NCBI GenBank assembly: GCA_023614405.1
Contig: CM042689.1
Span: forward strand, 332,792,305 to 332,856,304
Length of the DNA: 64,000 nucleotides
Direction: 5' to 3'
From: Avena insularis
Lineage: Eukaryota; Streptophyta; Magnoliopsida; Poales; Poaceae
Positions 58,318-64,000 of this stretch are shown piece by piece. Position 1 is the first letter of the stretch. Every line of letters starts with the position of its first letter. Both the position numbers and the translations under genes were made by a program. A model generated the notes under the pieces. The model ran no database searches. It saw only the letters and a program-made list of their open reading frames with translations, and was not told where the DNA came from.

Positions 58318-58837
58318 AGGCATGGCAATGATGTTAGGAACAACATATTATTCCTTTTACATCGTTCCTTCCGAAAACATTGTTTTCCCAAGAGTTCCAC
58401 AGTTAGTACTACTAAGCTAAGCGTGGTGAAATTAACACCCTAACTCCTCTTGTTTAAAAAAAAACATAACTTCAAATCATGCCGACTCTACCATGTGAAT
58501 CACTATGAAAAACCATCTGGACAAACTATGTTTTCTATATTCATAAGTTCGAAATAGATCGTTGGACAATCATGGGTCTTACCGTTTCAGCTGTACTTTA
58601 CGCCACACACCCACTTTGCAAGCATATGCCTGCTGCTTGTGCAGGTAAAAACACTTGAAAGGAACACATGCTTATGAAATATCTTGAATCCACTATCGTG
58701 ATAAGAATGGCTACCCTCACCCTCATAACTAGTTGTCTGACTTCTCACATGATTGTTAGAGGGGGCTGTACACGGCTTATAAGAGTGAGGGTGGACCCCC
58801 TAGTCTTTAAAGGGGGAGTGATCCGACAAAACCATAA

Positions 58838-59819
58838 GGGCATCTTTAGCCGATCTCTCAAATTTTATTTTAAAGGAATAAACGGCCGAGTATGTTTAAC
58901 ATCTTATAATTGAGGAGTAAAAGGTGGTCACTCCTAGCCGAATTGCTATATTTATTTTTTTAATTTTTTGCTTAATTATTTTAGCCTTTGGCCCATACAC
59001 TTCACACAATTGCATGGTATTTCATCAATTATGCGAACGATTCAAATTAAATATACACCAAAAGTAAATCATAGAAATAGATATAGTTGATCCAATCGAA
59101 CAATTCAAATTAAAACATGCATAGAATTTATCCAAAAGGCACCACATCAATCAAGTTCATCCAAAAAGAACAATATCGATAAAGTTTGATCCAAAAACAC
59201 CACATTGAACAAAAGAAAAACAAGATCATCACCTGTGGCCATGGTCCTCGGTGCAAAAAGGAAAAGGGAAATTTTTACCTCTCCGGCTTTGTATCGAGTA
59301 GCCATGATCCTCTCTGGCGGATGTGACTGTCGGACGCGTGGTACGACGAGGCATAAGGGTGGCCACAGACACGGTATGAGCTGTCGGACTAAGCCGACGC
59401 TCCTATTCTTCTTGTTTGCCTCTTCCTTGGCGAGCTCCTTCTTCGTCGCCGTCGGATTTCTCTCCCACCAAGCGATGGTCGGAGCAAGAGGAGGGCGAGC
59501 TGCCATCGCCGGGACCGTTGCGGCCTAGCCAGAACCCTTGCCATAGCCCGCACCAAGTTGGTTGTCCCCAACCTCTTTCTCGCCATGTGCAGGGCTGCAA
59601 TGGTCGATTACGGCGGCGACGAGCTGGTTGGGGTGGCCGGCGGGGTTGCGGAAGCGAGTTCCAGTTCAATTCCATCCGCTGTCATGGAGAGTTGACCTCT
59701 CTTTTCGGGGCTAACTTTTATAATTTTTACTCCTCTAACTGTTTTGGAGGCTGGCAAGGTCCGGGTTTCTTAAAAATATACTCGCCTAAAGCTTTTTGAG
59801 GGATCGGCTAGAGATGTCT
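58838..59819. mobile_element. 1-kb TIR element, non-autonomous DNA transposon
   Basis: The left end GGGCATCTTTAGCCGATCTC and the inverted right end AGACATCTCTAGCCGATCCC pair at most positions, and the pairing continues with TCAAA. The inner part 59205-59690 is GC-rich with open frames, including minus-strand APTIAWWERNPTATKKELAK, possibly captured genic DNA, but no transposase. I could not find a clear TSD, so the superfamily (hAT, Mutator or Harbinger type) is open. Confidence 0.6.
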
Positions 59820-60281
59820 ATGTTCTATGCTTACGCTTGGACGATCATAGAAGGTTTTTTTCTTTTTTTTAGCTTGAATTGAAAGTACTGGGCATGCTCA
59901 AGGCACGGACGCACGGTGGGTGTCGTATGGAAGCAAGAGTCGTTGCTTCCGCTGACGAATCATCGTTTGGACTCAGGAGAAACAAAGTTCACGTTTAAAA
60001 AAAACAAAATGTGGCCAATGGAACATGAGCAGTAGGGTCGTCGTCGGTGATGCTAAGCTCTGTCTGTCTCAGCCTCCTCCGGATAACAACGCCAACACTC
60101 TGACTGTGAGCGAGCTCTTTCGCTGCTCCTTCGGATTAGCTCGATCGCCTCGTCCTTGTCCTCGTCCGGCGCATCGCCACCAAATGCTGGTAAAGTGATA
60201 AGCGCCGTCCTTAAAAAGTTCGAGTGAGCACGGCAATGATGAGCTGAGATCGGCAATAATACTTTTTCGATATTTAAATCC

Positions 60282-61821
60282 GAGTAAAATTCACCATTAG
60301 TACTTAAACTTGATATTTTTTTATATGGTTATCGATCTTAGAAATACGTGATTTACGGTCACTAAATACGACATGTGTGTCATGACGGTCACTGAGCCCG
60401 TGTATAGCAATGTATTCGACACGTGTTGACCAGTCCAAACAAAAACAGTGTGATTTTTTTTTGCAAAAAAGCCCTCACCTAAATCAAGCCCAAACCTAGA
60501 CTAACATGTAGGGTCCAATGGATGCCATGTCGTGCCTGGCGCCGCCGCCGGCCTCCTTCCTCTCGGCCTCCGCCTCGCCCGCCTACTACACCGACGCCGC
60601 CATCGCGTGCGCGCTGCAATACTCCGTGTCCGACCACTACTCCCCCGCCGCCTCCTCCTCCTCACCCTCCTCCTCGTCGTCGTCGCCTTCGCGGACTTTC
60701 TGCGGCGGCGGCAATCGGTTCGCCTCCCGCGCCCAGCGCCCAGCGGGACTCTGCGACTCCGTCTGGTCGCGTCGAACCTTCGCGCCACCACGCCGTCCAC
60801 TTCGCCGTTGCTACCACGGCACCGCGCGGCAACCGGACAAGAGGCGGTGAGGCCTAAACCTGCGGCGGCACGGCAGCGCCGGAAGCGGTGGCCGCGGCGT
60901 CTAAGCGCGCCCACCACGTACATCAAGACCGACCCCGCTTAACTTCCGCCGGCGGCGGCAGCGTCCTCTGCCCGCGTCGCCGACGCGTCGCGCGCCAGCC
61001 TCTGGACCTGGACTGTCCCCATGCCGACGTCCATCTTCAGGTTGTGGCCGCGCCGCCCGTCTTCAGGTTAGTGCGCCGGCCGCGCCCCGACCTCACCTCT
61101 TCTGTCCACAGTGGAGAGGAAGGGTGAGCAACCGCCACTCCAATTCTTCTCCTGGAGTCACGCTGGAGCAGGACATCATCGGCGACCCTTCCTCCCCACG
61201 CTCGTGTCGTCCCCCTTCCCCTCCGTCGGCGTCCTCCTCTTACTCCCTACGCCCATGCCGACCCCTTCCTCCCCACGCCTATGCCTCCCCTTCCCCCACG
61301 AGATGTCGGCGACCCTGCCTCCTCACGCCGCCCGCCCGCACGGAACAGCACAATCTCGGGCTCGGACATCCGCCTCCGGTCACCTCCTCCTCGTCGTGCC
61401 CTCGTCGCTAAACTACAACGAGATAGAGAGGGAGCAACACCGACACGGTGAGAGAGGGAGGGAGCAACGCCGGCACGGGGAGGGCGGGGGGAGAGACCTC
61501 GTGGCAGGAACGGTGGCGCCAGGTCGAGGAGGGCGGCGCCGGGAGTGGAGAAGACTACCTTATCCCTTTAGCATTTTGCACTTGAGCCCTTCTGATTTTT
61601 TATATTGTAAAATAGTTTCATGCATGTGTGATAGAGGCTGACAAACTGGGTCCAGTCGGTGCCACGTAAGCAAATACATCCCTATACAGAAACTAGTACA
61701 GACCCCAGTGACCGTCATGACACATCTGTCGTATTTAGTGATCGTAAATCGCGTATTTCTAAGGTCGATGACCGTATCGAAAAAGGGTGTCAAGTTTAAG
61801 TACTAATAGTGAATTTTACTC
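60282..61821. mobile_element. Mutator-like element with long TIRs, probable Pack-MULE
   Basis: TIRs of about 115 bp or more (60282-60395 and 61707-61821) start GAGTAAAATTCACCATTAGT on the left and GAGTAAAATTCACTATTAGT on the inverted right. Weaker pairing extends to about 60440/61650. The 9-bp TSD TTTAAATCC is at 60273-60281 and 61822-61830. A 9-bp TSD with long TIRs is the Mutator pattern. The interior is GC-rich and carries gene-like sequence but no transposase, as in Pack-MULEs. Confidence 0.85.
60518..60850 (+). pseudogene. Captured first-exon-like fragment inside the Pack-MULE
   Basis: From the ATG at 60518 the frame reads MDAMSCLAPPPASFLSASAS, then PAYYTDAAIACALQYSVSDH, with nearly all codons ending in G or C, then a Ser-rich run (PAASSSSPSSSSSSPS). 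This is strongly gene-like. After about 60700 the frame loses character; the next 700 bp are GC-rich and probably include more captured pieces (61111-61560). I do not recognise the donor gene. Confidence 0.5.
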
Positions 61822-61830
61822 TTTAAATCC

Positions 61831-63700
61831 GGGGTTTATCGATGTGCCAAAGCGTGATGGAAGTAGGGTCAATTAATGATTTTGTAGGCACTGCGAAAGT
61901 AACATGGACCGACCGACGGTCAGCAAAACTAGCATCATTCATGCGAGATAAGCTCCAGGTACCAGGTCACCAGGATATATGTTTTAAGAGCACTTTCAGC
62001 CCTCTTACTGGTCTGAAAGTTTAAATTATAGTACGACGCCTTGCGGAAGTTGGGAGAACTGCCGACAACCAGGATCCTGTGGCAAGTTATTCGATGCCAT
62101 TTCATGCTGTGCTCATCGTTGCAGCCTAGGCAAAGTCTAGATGAACATCGTCTTTGACTTTTGACCCTCGTGGCAAAATGATGTACGCAGAGCTTTTAGC
62201 TCGCAAGCCGGTTTTATTGATAAACGTAACATGGATAACAAAGACCTTTGACAGCATCAAATGTCGTATCAAAATATTCTAAAGTTGTAATCTATGGTTC
62301 CACCTCTCTTTTTTTACCTTGACAGTCCTCGGTACCTTCGGTGAAAATTTACAGAAAATGGAACCTAAGAAACTTTAAGTGGTCTCAATGGTCCAAATAG
62401 TTGTTTGTTTTATTGGAGCTATTTTTCTTGAGATAATGCGAAGATTCAAATAATGGCCAAAGCACAACTTTTGGATAGTCTGCTTTTCTGAACCCCTGTT
62501 TAGATGTAGATATGGAAGCTTGGAACTCAGAATTGGCAAAGCACAACTTTTGAATAGTCTGCTTTTCTTATCCCTGTTTACATGTAGATATTGAAGCTTG
62601 AATCAAGTTTCCTGAATTCGTCCGTTGGATGTAAAAGGGCAGAGCTGCGATGAGGCTAAAAGGGTAGACAAGGTCGGGGTGGAGAAGAATATGGGTCAAT
62701 AATTCCATCAACTCCTATTTTCATGTACACCCTTTTTTTTAGGGTAGTTTCATGTACACCTAAACAACATATTTGGTATTACAGCCCATTTTCCAAAACT
62801 GGGCTGTTTTGGTATTGGCACCAATTCAATTCCAACAGTTTGATGCGTACAACCATAGGGATTTTGGACAGTCTGCTGCTTGTGTGCTGCACTACTTGTC
62901 CTACCTTAGTTTGGCCCGGCCCACCAAAACATCCAACGAACAAGAGGGTACGTGGGCTAGAGTTGAGAAGCGCCGTAGGTTGTCACAAGACGCGTCGTGG
63001 AAGCCCTCGGCCTATCACTTGTAGCCGACCGACCAGTTGCACATGCCTCTGGTCTTGTGGACCATGGATTATACTCGCATGAGCATTGCCGACGAAGGCC
63101 CGAGAAGCGAGCACCCGCACGAGCGGCCCACGCAACGCGAAGGGAGGATACGTCACGCCTCAGGAGATTCTCAAAATCAAAAGAAAAAAAAAATACCGTC
63201 ACGCCTCAAGAAAATAACCGCGTGATATTCTGAGAGAGAGAGAAAAACTAGTACACGCGCATGACGGGTCGACGACGCCACGGTCGCGCCACCGATCCGC
63301 CAATCGGTGCTCAAATCGAGGGCTGTCGGTGATGGACAGGAGGATGGGCCTAGCTCGTGTCACTCCTGAGATTGTGGGGAATAATAGACTCGTGAAGTCC
63401 GGAAGATGATGCATGGCACTGCACTTTGGTTTGGAGGTGAACGCGTATCCAGATAGTACGTATTCTAAGCCGAGTTACCAGTGCTACCCGTTTAGAATAC
63501 GCGATTCCCCGGTCTCTCCGTTGCATGTAAAATTCCTGGAGACTTTTCCACTCTTCCAGAAATGTAGTTACACTGAACTGACCCTTCGCCTTGGTGGCGC
63601 GACGGCCTGCACTCCTACAAAGACCCACTCTGTGAGGCCCGACGCTCCGACCTTCTTTCGACCTGGATTCTGCTCCAGTTCTACTGAGTTCTATACTACT
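61831..63700. other. Spacer right of the Pack-MULE, no supported gene
   Basis: Apart from the 80-bp duplication at 62455, the interval has several open frames of 60-120 codons on both strands without family resemblance or codon bias. I call none of them. Confidence 0.4.
62455..62604. repeat. 80-bp tandem duplication
   Basis: Units 62455-62534 and 62535-62604 share GC(C)AAAGCACAACTTTTG, ATAGTCTGCTTTTCT, CCCTGTTTA.ATGTAGATAT and GAAGCTTG. No function is evident. Confidence 0.85.
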
Positions 63701-63734
63701 CCTATGAAAATAACCCAAAAAAATAACCCTTTTT

Positions 63735-64000
63735 CAACGCCATAAGGGATGGCGCCGCACCTTGAAGAGCGGCGCCATTAGCGCCATAACCAAGTGGAGC
63801 CCAAGTCCCCAGCAGTCTTGGCCGTGTAGTGGCGCCTGGCGCCGCGCTTTAGGTCATGTACCCGTGGCGCCAGCCTCCTCCCAACCGGTCCATTTCCTCT
63901 CAGACGCATAGGAGCTGCAGCGGCGGCGGCGGCGGCTCTTCTCCCCCTCCACCTTCTCCCTCCTAGTGTCCAAATCGGAAGCCTCTCTCCGTGGAGTTCG
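63735..64000. promoter_or_regulatory. GGCGCC-rich and CGG-repeat stretch, possible 5' end of a gene beyond the window
   Basis: GGCGCC occurs at least five times between 63748 and 63875, in part within inverted arrangements. A (CGG)n microsatellite at about 63919-63936 is followed by a CT-rich run (CTCTTCTCCCCCTCCACCTTCTCCCTCC), typical of grass 5' UTRs. No start codon context is seen before the window ends. Confidence 0.3.

Noticed and set aside
1..64000. Search by eye for CRISPR arrays, tRNA or rRNA genes, and bacterial-type operons or riboswitches
   Set aside because: No regularly spaced palindromic repeats, no cloverleaf I could confirm and no rRNA-like conserved blocks; the genome type is a plant nuclear chromosome.

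Overview
This window comes from a large, transposon-packed grass genome, most likely of the wheat/barley tribe (Triticeae). The evidence is long copia LTRs beginning TGTTGGA(A/G)ATATGCCC of the BARE/Angela/WIS type, a Tat/Retand gypsy element with a spliced antisense gene, a Sirevirus-like (Maximus-type) element, Mutator-like elements, and a grass-style gene with GC-rich exons. By eye, roughly three quarters of the 64 kb is mobile DNA. Only one gene looks fully intact.

Region 1 (1-19.4 kb) is a three-layer nest. A minus-strand LINE (from 16588 to about 19360) was split by a BARE/Angela-like copia element, of which only the right part (1-16587) is in the window. The copia pol gene was in turn split by a Tat/Retand-lineage gypsy element (752-12920), flanked by the target duplication CTCGA. 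The gypsy element has a normal 3' LTR but almost no 5' LTR. It carries sense gag, protease, RT, RNase H and integrase remnants, and a spliced gene on the opposite strand.

Region 2 (19.4-23.4 kb) is a low-copy island. It holds a minus-strand gene of the plant DegP/trypsin-like family that keeps the GSGGP serine motif but seems to lack the other two catalytic residues. It also holds a GC-rich exon-like block of uncertain strand and a possible small MITE.

Region 3 (23.4-49.7 kb) is a four-layer nest in which every layer has a target-site duplication. A Mutator-like element (23419-49706, TSD TTCATATAT) contains a minus-strand, gag-only Sirevirus-like element (23451-47654, TSD GGGGG). That element contains a 4.57-kb TG...CA element without coding capacity, probably a solo LTR (30653-43972, TSD ACTTG). 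The solo LTR contains a defective copia element with two 1.9-kb LTRs (33637-42381, TSD CATGA).

Region 4 (49.7-64 kb) is the gene-bearing part. It has a fragment resembling the plant-mobile-domain family and an intact three-exon DUF506 (PDDEXK-like) gene on the minus strand (51328-53224). It also has a roughly 1-kb tandem duplication, a broken GC-rich gene, a 1-kb TIR element, a likely Pack-MULE (60282-61821, TSD TTTAAATCC), several micro-duplications, and a GC-rich 5'-UTR-like stretch at the right edge.

I found no sequence that I can defend as a wholly new biological system. The most rewarding items are the fully resolved nest, the gag-only Sirevirus-like element with its repeated polypurine tracts and promoter-proximal palindrome array, the candidate Pack-MULE, the apparent pseudo-protease, and the gypsy element that kept its TSD but lost its 5' LTR.
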